From Castellaniella sp. MT123 (GTDB lineage: Bacteria; Pseudomonadota; Gammaproteobacteria; Burkholderiales; Burkholderiaceae_B), in contig NZ_CP154879.1 of NCBI RefSeq assembly GCF_039614765.1, positions 62,001-126,000 on the forward strand: a DNA stretch of 64,000 bases, read 5' to 3'. A program made the position numbers and the translations under genes. The stretch's first letter is position 1, and every line of letters begins with the position of its first letter. Below are positions 46,011-54,734 of the stretch, one piece after another. Under the pieces are notes generated by a model that was not told where the DNA came from, did no database searches, and saw only the letters and a list, made by a program, of their open reading frames with translations.

Positions 46011-47569
46011 AACACATCACAGCGCGCCGCGGCAAGCAGGCGGACATCGCCTTATTGCTTGAGGGTACGTACCCTTATGTGACGGGGGGCGTCTCTTCCT
46101 GGGTGGCCGACATGTTGCGGGCGTATCCGCAGTACCGCTTTGCCATTGTGTTCATCGGCGGCCGGGCGGCGGATTACGGAGCGCCGCGCTATGCGCTGCC
46201 CGACAACGTCGTCCATTTCGAGGAGGTTTTCCTGTTCGATCCGGATCGCCAGGTTCCCGTGGATGAGCCGCCGCGATGTCCGCAGGCCGCCATGCAGCGG
46301 ATTTTCGATCTGCACGATGATTTCGGCCTGATGGGAAAGGAAACCGGGATCCGGTTGGCCGATGTGTTGCCGCTGATCGTTCCCGGCGGGCCCGTCACCG
46401 AGCAGCTCTTCCTGCATGGACAGCAATCCTGGGACGAAATACGGGCGCGTTACGAACAATTCTGCACCGATCCGTCGTTCACGGATTATTTCTGGACTGT
46501 GCGGATCATGCACATTCCTCTCTGGAAGCTGATTCGGGTGGCCGAGACCCTGATTCCGGTCAAAGTCTGTCACGCGGTGTCGACGGGGTATGCGGGATTT
46601 TTGGGGGCGCTGCTGCATATCCGGCGGCAGATCCCCTTGCTGTTATCCGAACACGGGATTTATACGAAGGAACGCCAGATCGATCTGTTCCAGAGCGAAT
46701 GGATTCACGACAACCGGTCGCTGCTGGAGCGCAATTTCGTGCAGGTCCCGTATTTCCAGGAACTCTGGATGCGCTTTTTCCGCACGCTGGGGGCGATGAC
46801 CTATGACGCCGCGGCAATTGTTTCGGCCCTGTACGAGGGCAATCGAGCGCGTCAGATACAGGATGGCGCCGCACCGGACCGGACCCGCGTGATTCCCAAC
46901 GGCATCGAGATCGATCGCTATCGGCCTTTGCGGGACCAGCGGCCTGCCGTGGCTCCCCCGGTGGCCGTGCTGATCGGCAGGGTCGTGCCGATCAAGGATG
47001 TCAAGATGTTCATCCGCGCGATCTTCATCGGCGCGCGTCGACAGGCTGATCTCCAGGGCTGGATCGTCGGTCCGGAGGATGAGGATCCCGATTACGTGCA
47101 GGAATGCCGGGCGTTGATTGCCGCGCTGGGGTTGCAGGACCGCGTGCAGCTACTGGGTTTTCGCGACGTGCGCGAAATTTTGCCGCAGGCCGGTCTCGTC
47201 GTGCTCAGTTCGATCAGCGAGGGTTTGCCGCTGGTGATCCTGGAGGCCTATGCGGCAGGCGTACCGGTGGTGGCGACCGACGTCGGAGCCTGTCGCGAAC
47301 TGATCGAAGGACAGGGATCGGAAGACCAGGCGATCGGCCCGTCGGGCCGGATCGTCCAGATGGCGGATTCTGTTGGGCTGTCCGACGCCATGCTCGAGAT
47401 GCTGGGCGACCCGCAGGCTTGGCGCCAGGCGCAGCAGGCAGGCATCGAACGCGTCGAGCGCTATTACTCGCGCGCCCGCATGGTCGACACGTATTCGCGC
47501 CTCTATCAGGATCTCGGCGCCGGGGCGGGCCATCATCCGAAGCACCAGGAGGCGCCATGGCCGGAATAG
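46007..47569 (+). CDS. pelF: PelF: GT4 glycosyltransferase making Pel
   Basis: This 520-residue cytosolic glycosyltransferase polymerises Pel from UDP-activated N-acetylhexosamine. It shows the GT4 N-terminal loop LLLEGTYPYVTGGVSSWV (~17-34), LLSEHGIYTKER, the hinge NGIEIDRYRPL (~303-313) and the nucleotide-sugar block SSISEGLPLVILEAYAAGVPVVATDVGACRELI (~404-436) with the conserved ExxE-type Glu residues. The ATG at 46007 overlaps pelE by ATGA; the longer frame from 45629 is not real. Confidence 0.95.
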   Translation: MKHITARRGKQADIALLLEGTYPYVTGGVSSWVADMLRAYPQYRFAIVFIGGRAADYGAPRYALPDNVVHFEEVFLFDPDRQVPVDEPPRCPQAAMQRIFDLHDDFGLMGKETGIRLADVLPLIVPGGPVTEQLFLHGQQSWDEIRARYEQFCTDPSFTDYFWTVRIMHIPLWKLIRVAETLIPVKVCHAVSTGYAGFLGALLHIRRQIPLLLSEHGIYTKERQIDLFQSEWIHDNRSLLERNFVQVPYFQELWMRFFRTLGAMTYDAAAIVSALYEGNRARQIQDGAAPDRTRVIPNGIEIDRYRPLRDQRPAVAPPVAVLIGRVVPIKDVKMFIRAIFIGARRQADLQGWIVGPEDEDPDYVQECRALIAALGLQDRVQLLGFRDVREILPQAGLVVLSSISEGLPLVILEAYAAGVPVVATDVGACRELIEGQGSEDQAIGPSGRIVQMADSVGLSDAMLEMLGDPQAWRQAQQAGIERVERYYSRARMVDTYSRLYQDLGAGAGHHPKHQEAPWPE

Positions 47570-48933
47570 GATTCGAGTTGCGCAGGATTCTTGCGCGCGA
47601 CACGCTTGGCAGCACGATCAAAGCCTATTTTTATGCGGGGATGATCAGCTCGGGCCCGTTCATTCTGTCAATTCTGGGAACCCTGCTGATCGGTCTGCTG
47701 ACGACCTCCGTGGTCGATCCGCCAGCCAAGGTCGCGCAATTTCAGGTGTCGGTCACGTATCTGATCGCGGTCAGCCTGATTTTGTCCGGTTGTTTTCAGC
47801 TGGCCTTTACCCGCTTCATGTCGGATCGCCTGTTCGCGCGTCAGGATAACCTCGTGCTGCCTTGCTACAACGGCGTGTGCCTGGCGGTGACCCTTCTGTG
47901 CGGCGGGGTCGGCCTGGTATTGACGTTCACGGCCTTTTCCGGGCAATCGTGGGCGTATCGTATCCTGATGTTGATGGGGCTGGTGACCTTGGGCAATATC
48001 TGGATGGCGGTGATTTTCCTGGTCAGCGTCAAGCAATATCGTTCGATCCTGCTGATCTTCGCCATAGGCTACGGACTGGCCGTCCTGTGTTCCGTGGGTT
48101 TGCACCGCTACGGCACTGAAGGCCTGCTGGGGGGCGTCGTGATCGGGCATCTCGCGCTGCTTCTGGGCGCCAATGGGTTGATCTGGTACAACTATCCGTC
48201 GGACCATTATTTGAGCAGCGGTTTTTTCCGTCGAGACGCCTTGTATTACAGCCTGGTGTTCGTGGGGTTGTTCTTCAACCTGGGCGTCTGGGTCGACAAG
48301 TTCATGTTCTGGTATTCGTCCGCGGGACAGGATGTCATCGGGCCGCTGCGCGCCTCGTTGATCTACGATATTCCGATTTTTCTCGCCTATCTGTCCGTCA
48401 TACCGGGCATGGCGATGTTCCTGCTGCGGATCGAGGCTGACTTTGTCGAGTACTACCATGCGTTCTATCAGGCGATTCTCGATGGTGGAACATTGGCGGA
48501 GATCGATCTGATGCATGGCAATATGGTCCGCAGCGCCCGGGAAGGGCTCTATGAAATCCTCAAGATCCAGGCGCTGGTCTGCCTGCTGATCGTGGCCTTC
48601 GGCCGGCCGCTGCTGCAGGTGCTTGGGATCTCCGACCTGTACATGCCTTTGCTGCAGATCGACGTGGTGGCCGCCGGCCTTCAGGTGCTGTTCCTGGGGG
48701 TGATGAACATCTTCTTTTATCTTGATCGGCGGGATATCGTCTTGTGGCTGAGCGCGCTGTTTCTGGTGCTGAATGCCGGCCTGACGGGGCTGACCCTGTG
48801 GCTCGGCCCCGCCTATTTCGGTTTCGGATTCGCTGGCGCGCTGCTGATCGTTTCGGTGGTCGCCGTTTACTGCCTGGACCGCTGCTTTGGCCGCTTGCAG
48901 TTTCGAACCTACATGATGCAGCAATATGGCTAG
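47557..48933 (+). CDS. pelG: PelG: multispanning membrane protein, probable Pel transporter
   Basis: This 458-residue protein has about 12 hydrophobic segments and the PelG start MAGIGFELRRILARDTLGS. It belongs to the polysaccharide transporter (Wzx-like) superfamily and is thought to move Pel across the inner membrane with PelD, PelE and PelF. The ATG at 47557 follows CCAGGAGG and overlaps pelF by 13 bp. It overlaps the next gene by 8 bp. Confidence 0.95.
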   Translation: MAGIGFELRRILARDTLGSTIKAYFYAGMISSGPFILSILGTLLIGLLTTSVVDPPAKVAQFQVSVTYLIAVSLILSGCFQLAFTRFMSDRLFARQDNLVLPCYNGVCLAVTLLCGGVGLVLTFTAFSGQSWAYRILMLMGLVTLGNIWMAVIFLVSVKQYRSILLIFAIGYGLAVLCSVGLHRYGTEGLLGGVVIGHLALLLGANGLIWYNYPSDHYLSSGFFRRDALYYSLVFVGLFFNLGVWVDKFMFWYSSAGQDVIGPLRASLIYDIPIFLAYLSVIPGMAMFLLRIEADFVEYYHAFYQAILDGGTLAEIDLMHGNMVRSAREGLYEILKIQALVCLLIVAFGRPLLQVLGISDLYMPLLQIDVVAAGLQVLFLGVMNIFFYLDRRDIVLWLSALFLVLNAGLTGLTLWLGPAYFGFGFAGALLIVSVVAVYCLDRCFGRLQFRTYMMQQYG

Positions 48934-49795
48934 ACGCATGGTTTCTGTCCTGGCGGTCGTCGGTGCCTGGTTCCGGCGCGGGATCCTGTGGATGCCCCTG
49001 GTCCTTTGGGGGCTGGCCAGGCCTGCGGGCGCTGCGGATTTCTCCAGTATCGTGTTCTATTACGGTGGCGCGGCGCCAGTGTCCGAATTGTCCCGCTTCG
49101 ATGTGGCTGTGCTCGAACCCGATCACGACTTCGTGCCGCCGCCGCGAGGGCAGGGTCGGACCCGCTGGCTGGCCTATGTCAGTGTGGGCGAGGTGTTGGC
49201 CTCGCGGCCCTACTTCGCCCAGATGCCACGGCAGTGGCTGGCGGGCCGCAACGATACCTGGCAGGCGCGGATCATCGATCAGTCGGCCCCAGGCTGGTCC
49301 GATTTTTTTGTTTCCCGCGTGGCGGCGCCTTTGTGGAAGGCCGGCTACCAGGGGTTTTTCCTGGATACGCTCGATTCCTATCAGTTGCTGGGAAAGGATG
49401 CCGCGATGCTGGAGCGTCAGCGCCAGGGACTGGTGCGGCTGATCCGTGCCCTGCGGCGGGCGTATCCGCAGGCCATGCTGATCCTGAACCGGGGTTTCGA
49501 ACTGTTGCCCGATCTGCATGACCAGGTGGATGCGGTCGCCTTCGAATCCTTGTATCGCGGCTGGAGCCAGGCCCAGGGGAAGTATGTGGTGGTTTCCGAG
49601 ACGGACCGGGCCTGGCTTCTGGGGCAGACGCAGACTGTCCGGGAGTACGGCCTGCCCGTGGTCGCCATCGATTACTGCCCGCCCGAGGATCATGTCTGTG
49701 CCCGGGACACCGCGCAGAGAATCCGTGCGCACGGCATCATCCCCTATGTCGGCGACGGGCACTTGCAGACGGTGGATGTCGATGTGCTGCCCTGA
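48926..49795 (+). CDS. Stand-alone GH114-like endo-alpha-1,4-polygalactosaminidase
   Basis: This 289-residue exported protein (membrane or signal segment ~18-37, ending PAGAADF) is a single TIM-barrel hydrolase of the GH114 (TM1410) type, homologous to the N-terminal domain of PelA. Both expected acidic residues are present: Asp147 in GFFLDTLDS and Glu207 in AFESLYRGW. It likely cleaves the Pel polymer or a related galactosamine polymer. Overlap with pelG makes it the eighth operon gene; standard pel operons end at pelG. Confidence 0.85.
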   Translation: MARRMVSVLAVVGAWFRRGILWMPLVLWGLARPAGAADFSSIVFYYGGAAPVSELSRFDVAVLEPDHDFVPPPRGQGRTRWLAYVSVGEVLASRPYFAQMPRQWLAGRNDTWQARIIDQSAPGWSDFFVSRVAAPLWKAGYQGFFLDTLDSYQLLGKDAAMLERQRQGLVRLIRALRRAYPQAMLILNRGFELLPDLHDQVDAVAFESLYRGWSQAQGKYVVVSETDRAWLLGQTQTVREYGLPVVAIDYCPPEDHVCARDTAQRIRAHGIIPYVGDGHLQTVDVDVLP

Positions 49796-49804
49796 GTTTT
49801 CCGG

Positions 49805-50302
49805 TCAGTGTTCGTCGCCTAGCGCCACCTGCACCGGCTTTCCTCCCAATTCCCGAGTCAGCACGCTGGATGCGATGCTGATCAGATACCCGCGCCGCCC
49901 GCCGTTCAGATAGATCGTGTCGTAGTCCAGCAGGGTCTGCTCGACCCACACGGGCATCTGCTTGCGCGTGGCGAACGGCGATGTGCCGCCGACCTGGTAG
50001 CCGGAATTGCGCTGGGCCGTGTCCGGCGTGCAGGGGACAATTTTTTTGGCGCCGGTCTGGCGCGCCAGGTTTTTGGTGGAAACCTCGCAATCGCCGTGCA
50101 TCAGCACCACCAGCGGATGGCCGTGCTCGTCTTCCATGATCAGGGTCTTGGCAACCTGGTGCGGTGGTACCCCCAGCTGATGCGCCGCTTCGCGCGCGCC
50201 GCCGTGGTCCACGTAGTCGTAGGGGTGTTCGCCGAACGGGATTTTCCGCTGCCGCAGCCAGTGGGTGGCCGGCGTTTCAGAGGTGTGCTTGGTCTTTGAC
50301 AT
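49805..50302 (-). CDS. ybaK: Cys-tRNA(Pro) deacylase, YbaK/EbsC family
   Basis: This 165-residue protein edits mischarged Cys-tRNA-Pro. It shows PHQVAKTLIMEDEHGHPLVVLMHGD and the loop VGGTSPFATRKQMPVWVEQ with the conserved Gly-Gly-Ser/Thr-Pro-Phe segment of YbaK. The ATG at 50302 (MSKTKHTSETPATHW) gives normal length; the frame open to 50431 is not used. It is convergent to the pel operon, with 9 bp between the stops. Confidence 0.92.
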   Translation of the reverse strand: MSKTKHTSETPATHWLRQRKIPFGEHPYDYVDHGGAREAAHQLGVPPHQVAKTLIMEDEHGHPLVVLMHGDCEVSTKNLARQTGAKKIVPCTPDTAQRNSGYQVGGTSPFATRKQMPVWVEQTLLDYDTIYLNGGRRGYLISIASSVLTRELGGKPVQVALGDEH

Positions 50303-50470
50303 GGGTTTCCGGTGGTGTAAATCACCCACCGTGAATTGTGTCCGATTTCTTCGCTTCAGTGTGTTGGGTGTTATCCGTATTCGGAAGGGGGCCGGTTGCC
50401 TGGTGGTCCCGCATCGACCGCGGAACCTCAAACCCGCGCCAGGTCTGGCTGTGACGAATCTGTCCTACGG

Positions 50471-50505
50471 TTGTCCATCGAGTTATCCACGGGGGATGTG
50501 GGTAA
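50471..50505. repeat. Composite palindromic intergenic element, copy 3
   Basis: TTGTCCA (50471-50477), 5 bases, TTATCCAC (50483-50490), 7 bases, GTGGGTAA (50498-50505): the same three blocks at the same spacing as the copies at 12490 and 12619, 38 kb away. It lies in the 241-bp gap between the xerD stop and the ybaK start. The rest of that gap shows no gene. Confidence 0.65.
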
Positions 50506-50543
50506 GTGGGCTGGGATCCGGTGGGTGGCCGTCCGGCCGGTCG

Positions 50544-51449
50544 TCATGCCCGTGGGTGATGCTGCGCGTGCAGGGTTTTCAGCCGCTCGCGGGCGACGTG
50601 GGTGTAAATCTGCGTGGTGGAGATGTCGGCATGGCCCAGCAGCATCTGCACGACGCGCAGGTCGGCGCCGTGGTTCAATAGATGGGTGGCAAAGGCGTGA
50701 CGCAGCACGTGGGGCGAGAGCGGGACCCGGATGTCGGCTTGGTGGGCGTATTTCCGGATCAGCAGCCAGAACGCCTGGCGGGTCATGGCCGCCCCGCGTG
50801 TCGTGGCGAACAGGGCATCGCAGAGACGCGCCCCCAGGATGGCGGGGCGGCTTTCGCGCAGATATCGTTCGATCCAGTGCAGGGCTTCGGCGCCCAGCGG
50901 CACCAGACGGTCCTTCGCGCCTTTGCCCATGACCACGCGCACCACTCCGTCGTTCAGGCTGGTGTCCTGCACTGTCAGGTGCACCAGTTCGCTGACGCGC
51001 AGGCCCGTGGCATACAGGGTTTCCAGCATGGCGCGGTCACGCAAGCCCAGCGTGGTGTCGGTGTCTGGGGCTTCCAGCAGGGCATCGACCTGGGCTTCGG
51101 ACAGGGTCTTGGGGAAACGGGCGGGCTGGCGGGCGCTGTGCAGGCCCAGGCAAGGGTCTTCGTGGCACAGGCTGCGACGCAGCGCCCACAGGTAGAAGCG
51201 GCGCAGTGCCGCCAGACGGCGGTTGGCCGTGCTCGCCTTGGTCTGCTGGTGTTGCGCCGCCAGCCAGGCCTGGATGTCTTCGCGGTGCGCCGATTCGGGG
51301 GGGCGGTCCTGCGCGGCCCGCAGCCAGTGGGCGAATGCGGTGAGGTCCCTGCGGTAAGCCGACAAGGTGTTGTCCGCCAGGCCGTCTTCCAGCCATAGGG
51401 CATCCAGAAATGCATCGATCGTGGGAAAGGGCGAAGGCGAAATAGCCAT
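50544..51449 (-). CDS. xerD: Site-specific tyrosine recombinase XerD
   Basis: This 301-residue recombinase resolves chromosome dimers with XerC. All six catalytic positions are in place: Arg151, Lys175, His247, Arg250, His273 and nucleophile Tyr282. The N-terminal SAM-like core-binding domain (LADNTLSAYRRDLTAFAHWL) and the length match E. coli XerD (298). It is divergent from modA. No mobile element surrounds it, which supports the housekeeping role. Confidence 0.93.
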   Translation of the reverse strand: MAISPSPFPTIDAFLDALWLEDGLADNTLSAYRRDLTAFAHWLRAAQDRPPESAHREDIQAWLAAQHQQTKASTANRRLAALRRFYLWALRRSLCHEDPCLGLHSARQPARFPKTLSEAQVDALLEAPDTDTTLGLRDRAMLETLYATGLRVSELVHLTVQDTSLNDGVVRVVMGKGAKDRLVPLGAEALHWIERYLRESRPAILGARLCDALFATTRGAAMTRQAFWLLIRKYAHQADIRVPLSPHVLRHAFATHLLNHGADLRVVQMLLGHADISTTQIYTHVARERLKTLHAQHHPRA

Positions 51450-51572
51450 GTCTGGGCAGATCAGGCGGGAAACACGGGAAACGGTGCGAAAGTGGCGGGC
51501 AACGGGGGTGGTCCGGCGCCTATTTTACCGCCCCTGCCGGAGGCGTCTCCATTTGTGGTCGCAGCCTGATAG

Positions 51573-51596
51573 CGGAATATACCTATATATATTACG
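51573..51596. promoter_or_regulatory. ModE-like operator upstream of modA
   Basis: CGGAATATA (51573-51581) and TATATTACG (51588-51596) form an inverted repeat with one mismatch and a 6-bp spacer. This is the layout of ModE sites in front of molybdate transport operons. It lies 36 bp before modA, where molybdate-bound ModE would block transcription; a ModE-type gene is encoded 3 kb downstream. Confidence 0.75.
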
Positions 51597-51632
51597 ATAC
51601 CGGAAATCAGTTCGAGACTACCGGAGTTGTGA

Positions 51633-52385
51633 ATGATGCCGTTTCACCGTGTGTTGATTGCAGGGGTTTTGTCCTGCGCCATGGTCCCCGTCATGGCGGG
51701 CGAGGTACTGGTATCGGGGGCCGCCAGCCTGACCAATGCATTCAAGGATCTGGCATCCCGGTACGAGGCCGCCCATCCGGGCACGAAGGTGCTGACTACG
51801 TTCGGGGCTTCGGATGTCGTGTTGCGCCAGATTATCGAAGGGGCGCCGGCCGACGTTTTTGCGTCCGCCGACCAGAAGGCCATGGACAAGGCGGCCGCCG
51901 CCGAGGCGATCGACCCGGCCACCCGGGTGAACTTTGTGCGCAACGAAATCGTGCTGGTCGTGCCGGCCGACAATCCACGTCACATCGGGTCGCTGAAGGA
52001 TCTGGAAAAACCCGAGGTCAAGCGGATCGCGCTGGGCAACCCGGATTCGGTGCCGGTGGGCAGGTATGCCCGCGTGGCGCTCGAAAAGGCCGGCGCCTGG
52101 GATGCGGTTCAGTCGCGCGAGATCCTGGGCCAGAACGTGCGTCAGGTACTCAGCTATGTCGAGCGTGGCGAGGTGGACGCCGGGTTCGTGTTCGCCACCG
52201 ATGCCGCCGTCATGAGGGACAAGGTCAAGGTCGTGCGGACCGTCGACACGCCCGAACCGGTGGTCTATCCGATCGCGCTGGTGCGGCGCGACGGCCTGGC
52301 GCCGGAAGCCGCCGGCTTCCTGAAATATGTCGTCTCGCCGGACGGCCAGGCTGTGCTGGCGCGATATGGGTTTGCCAGGCCCTGA
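51633..52385 (+). CDS. modA: Molybdate-binding periplasmic protein
   Basis: This 250-residue protein has a short signal peptide (to ~VMAGE, residue 23) and the ModA fold: VSGAASLTNAFKDLASRYE carries the Ser residues that bind the oxyanion, followed by PADVFASADQKAMD, VPVGRYARVALEK and YVERGEVDAGFVFATDA. It captures molybdate, and probably tungstate, for ModBC. A second Met follows directly; the start at 51633 is used. Confidence 0.93.
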   Translation: MMPFHRVLIAGVLSCAMVPVMAGEVLVSGAASLTNAFKDLASRYEAAHPGTKVLTTFGASDVVLRQIIEGAPADVFASADQKAMDKAAAAEAIDPATRVNFVRNEIVLVVPADNPRHIGSLKDLEKPEVKRIALGNPDSVPVGRYARVALEKAGAWDAVQSREILGQNVRQVLSYVERGEVDAGFVFATDAAVMRDKVKVVRTVDTPEPVVYPIALVRRDGLAPEAAGFLKYVVSPDGQAVLARYGFARP

Positions 52386-52389
52386 CATC

Positions 52390-53076
52390 ATGTCCGGTCT
52401 CTGGGTGCCCTTGCTGCTGTCCCTGAAAGTGGCCGGCTGGGCGACCGTCCTGGCGACGGTCGGCGGGGTTGCGGTCGCCTATGGCCTGTCGCGCTGGTCG
52501 TCGCGTGCCAGCGATGTGGTCGATGCCTTCCTGACCTTGCCGATGGTGCTGCCGCCCACCGTCACCGGCTATTACTTGCTGGTGCTGTTTGGCCGGCGCG
52601 GCTGGCTGGGGGCCTGGCTGCAGTCGCACGGCATCGAGCTGGTCTTCACCTGGCAGGGCGCCGTCGTGGCGGCGGCGATCGTGGCGCTGCCCATGGTGCT
52701 GAAGGCAGCCCGGGCGGCTTTCCTGGACGTGGACCATCGGCTGGAGCAGGCGGCCGCCGTGCTGGGGCTGTCCCCGGCGGCGGTGTTCTTTCGCGTCAGT
52801 CTGCCTCTGGCCGGGCGCGGCATCCTGGCCGGGGTGCTGCTGGCTTTCGCACGGGCCCTGGGGGAATTCGGCGCGACACTGATGGTGGCCGGCAATATCC
52901 CCGGGAAGACACAGACCCTGTCGATCGCCATCTACGAGGCGGTCCAGGCGGGTGATGACGGCACGGCCAATATCCTGGTGCTGGTGACCTCGGCGACGTG
53001 CGTCGTCGTGTTGTGTCTGGCGGCCTGGCTGATGCCGGGGGGGCGTGCCGCGCGCCGCGCCCGGAGCGCGACATGA
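52390..53076 (+). CDS. modB: Molybdate ABC transporter permease
   Basis: This 228-residue inner-membrane permease has about five hydrophobic segments and the ModB coupling loop HRLEQAAAVLGLSPAAVFFRVSLPLAGRGI, with FARALGEFGATLMVAGNIPG as a strong ModB/CysW signature. The ATG at 52390 lies 4 bp after modA; in-frame starts further up lie within modA. It overlaps modC by ATGA. Confidence 0.93.
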   Translation: MSGLWVPLLLSLKVAGWATVLATVGGVAVAYGLSRWSSRASDVVDAFLTLPMVLPPTVTGYYLLVLFGRRGWLGAWLQSHGIELVFTWQGAVVAAAIVALPMVLKAARAAFLDVDHRLEQAAAVLGLSPAAVFFRVSLPLAGRGILAGVLLAFARALGEFGATLMVAGNIPGKTQTLSIAIYEAVQAGDDGTANILVLVTSATCVVVLCLAAWLMPGGRAARRARSAT

Positions 53077-53846
53077 GCCTCGACGTCGATATCCGGTGCC
53101 AGGTCGGTGGGCAGGACGGCTTCCTGCTGCGGCCGCGCTGGCGAACCGATGCCCGACGTGTGGCCCTGTTCGGGCCGTCCGGGGCTGGCAAGACGCTGAC
53201 GATGCAGGCGATTGCCGGCCTGCTGCGGCCCACGCAGGGGCGGATCGTGGTGGACGGACGGGTGTTGTTCGACCATGCCGCAGGCATCGACGTCCCGCCG
53301 CGCGAGCGGTGTCTGGCCTATCTGTTCCAGGACTATGCCCTGTTCCCGTATCTTACCGTCCGCCAGAACATTGGCTTTGGTCTGCAGCGAGGCTGGCTGA
53401 ACTGGCATGGCTGGACGTTTCCGGGGCACCGCGCCGACAGCGGTGACGTTCGCTGGTGGTTCGGCCGGCGCAGCCTGCCGGCGGCGGCGCAGCGCTGGGT
53501 GCGAGCCTTCCACCTGGGTGGGCTGCTGGGGCGTTACCCGGCCGAACTATCCGGTGGCCAGCGTCAGCGGGTGGCGCTGGCGCGGGCCTTGTCCACCGAC
53601 CCGGGGCTGCTGCTGCTGGACGAACCGTTGTCGGCGCTGGATGCGGATCTGCGTGCCCGGATGCGGGCGGAACTGGCCCAGCTGCAGCGGGATATCGATA
53701 TCCCGACCGTCCTGATCACGCATGACCCGGCCGACGTCGAGGCGCTGGCCGATCAGGTTTTCCATATTGCCCAGGGCGAGATCCGCGGACAGGAATCCGT
53801 GGCCGGGTCGCAGCGATTTCCGCAGGCTGCCACAGGCGGGCGCTGA
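53073..53846 (+). CDS. modC: Molybdate ABC transporter ATP-binding protein lacking the TOBE domain
   Basis: This 257-residue ATPase shows Walker A GPSGAGKT at 34-41, a Q-loop (LFQDYALFPYLTVRQNIGFG), the signature LSGGQRQR (~159-166) and Walker B LLLLDEPLSALD. ModC proteins are usually about 350 residues with a C-terminal TOBE molybdate-binding domain; this one ends soon after the nucleotide-binding domain. A ~25-residue insert (WLNWHGWTFPGHRADSGDVRWW) precedes the signature. It ends 4 bp before the convergent ModE-type gene. Confidence 0.9.
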   Translation: MSLDVDIRCQVGGQDGFLLRPRWRTDARRVALFGPSGAGKTLTMQAIAGLLRPTQGRIVVDGRVLFDHAAGIDVPPRERCLAYLFQDYALFPYLTVRQNIGFGLQRGWLNWHGWTFPGHRADSGDVRWWFGRRSLPAAAQRWVRAFHLGGLLGRYPAELSGGQRQRVALARALSTDPGLLLLDEPLSALDADLRARMRAELAQLQRDIDIPTVLITHDPADVEALADQVFHIAQGEIRGQESVAGSQRFPQAATGGR

Positions 53847-53850
53847 TGGG

Positions 53851-54720
53851 TCAGTCCAGTGTGCCGATCAGGACATCCCGGCTCTGAAAGCAGGCCTGGG
53901 CCGTCGAGCCCATATCCAGCCCGGGGTCGGCGAAGTCCCGGGCCGCCGTCAGGCCGGTGATCCGGATGTGCGGCGTGATGTCCAGGCTGATTTCCCCCAG
54001 GCCATCTCCATCGGTCCGATGGCTGACGCGCCCGCTCCAGCAGGCCATGTCAGCCGGCAATTCCCCGGCCGATGAATTTTCCGTGCCGTCTGGATGGTCG
54101 GCCGCCCCGATGGGCCGGATGTGGATGGCCTGCGCCTTGATGAAAGCCAGAGCCCGACGCCCCGGCGCCAGAGCCAGGCGCTCGGTGCTGGCGTGCGTCA
54201 GCGTCGCCGTCAGGGTGACCTGCTCATCCAGCTGAAGGTGCAGGCGGTCGTTGACCCGGCCGGATTCGATCCGGCGGATGATGCCTTCGAAGCGGTTGCG
54301 TGCCGAGGTCTGCAGGGCCATGCTGTGCAGCAGGTCCAGGTTGCGCGCGCCATCCGGGCCGAAGCGTGACAGGACATCCATGAATCGTCGGTGTTCAGCC
54401 TGCACGGCCTGATACCAGGCGACCAGTTCGCGGGCCCGCGTCGTCAATAACGCGCCGCCGCCGCGTTTGCCGCCGGTGATGCGCTCGACGAGCAGGCCGC
54501 CGGCCAGACTGTTCATCATGTCCACGGCATCCCAGGCCGCCTTGTAGCTGAGGCCGACCTTGCGCGCCGCCGCGCTGATCGAGCCTTCGGTGTCGATTGC
54601 CGCCAGCAGGGCCATGCGCCGTTCCGAGCCCCAGCGTTGCTCGCCGCTGCTCAGGCTGAGTGTGGTCGTGAGTTCGATGCCGGTGTGATCGGGCGCGGAG
54701 GGGAGCGAGGCGTCTGACAT
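53851..54720 (-). CDS. modE: ModE-type molybdate-responsive regulator
   Basis: This 289-residue protein has a LysR-like winged helix (ERRMALLAAIDTEGSISAAARKVGLSYKAAWDAVDMMNSLAGG, ~33-75) and a C-terminal pair of TOBE/Mop-type segments (ARNRFEGIIRRIESGRVNDRLHLQL and later repeats). With molybdate it would repress modABC at the palindrome found upstream of modA. The ATG at 54720 gives the standard ModE start; the longer frame from 55131 crosses the next gene. Confidence 0.92.
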   Translation of the reverse strand: MSDASLPSAPDHTGIELTTTLSLSSGEQRWGSERRMALLAAIDTEGSISAAARKVGLSYKAAWDAVDMMNSLAGGLLVERITGGKRGGGALLTTRARELVAWYQAVQAEHRRFMDVLSRFGPDGARNLDLLHSMALQTSARNRFEGIIRRIESGRVNDRLHLQLDEQVTLTATLTHASTERLALAPGRRALAFIKAQAIHIRPIGAADHPDGTENSSAGELPADMACWSGRVSHRTDGDGLGEISLDITPHIRITGLTAARDFADPGLDMGSTAQACFQSRDVLIGTLD

Positions 54721-54734
54721 GGTCGGGGGGCTCG

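Noticed and set aside
50544-51449. XerD as a phage or element integrase
   Set aside because: Length and all catalytic positions match chromosomal XerD, and there is no mobile gene context.
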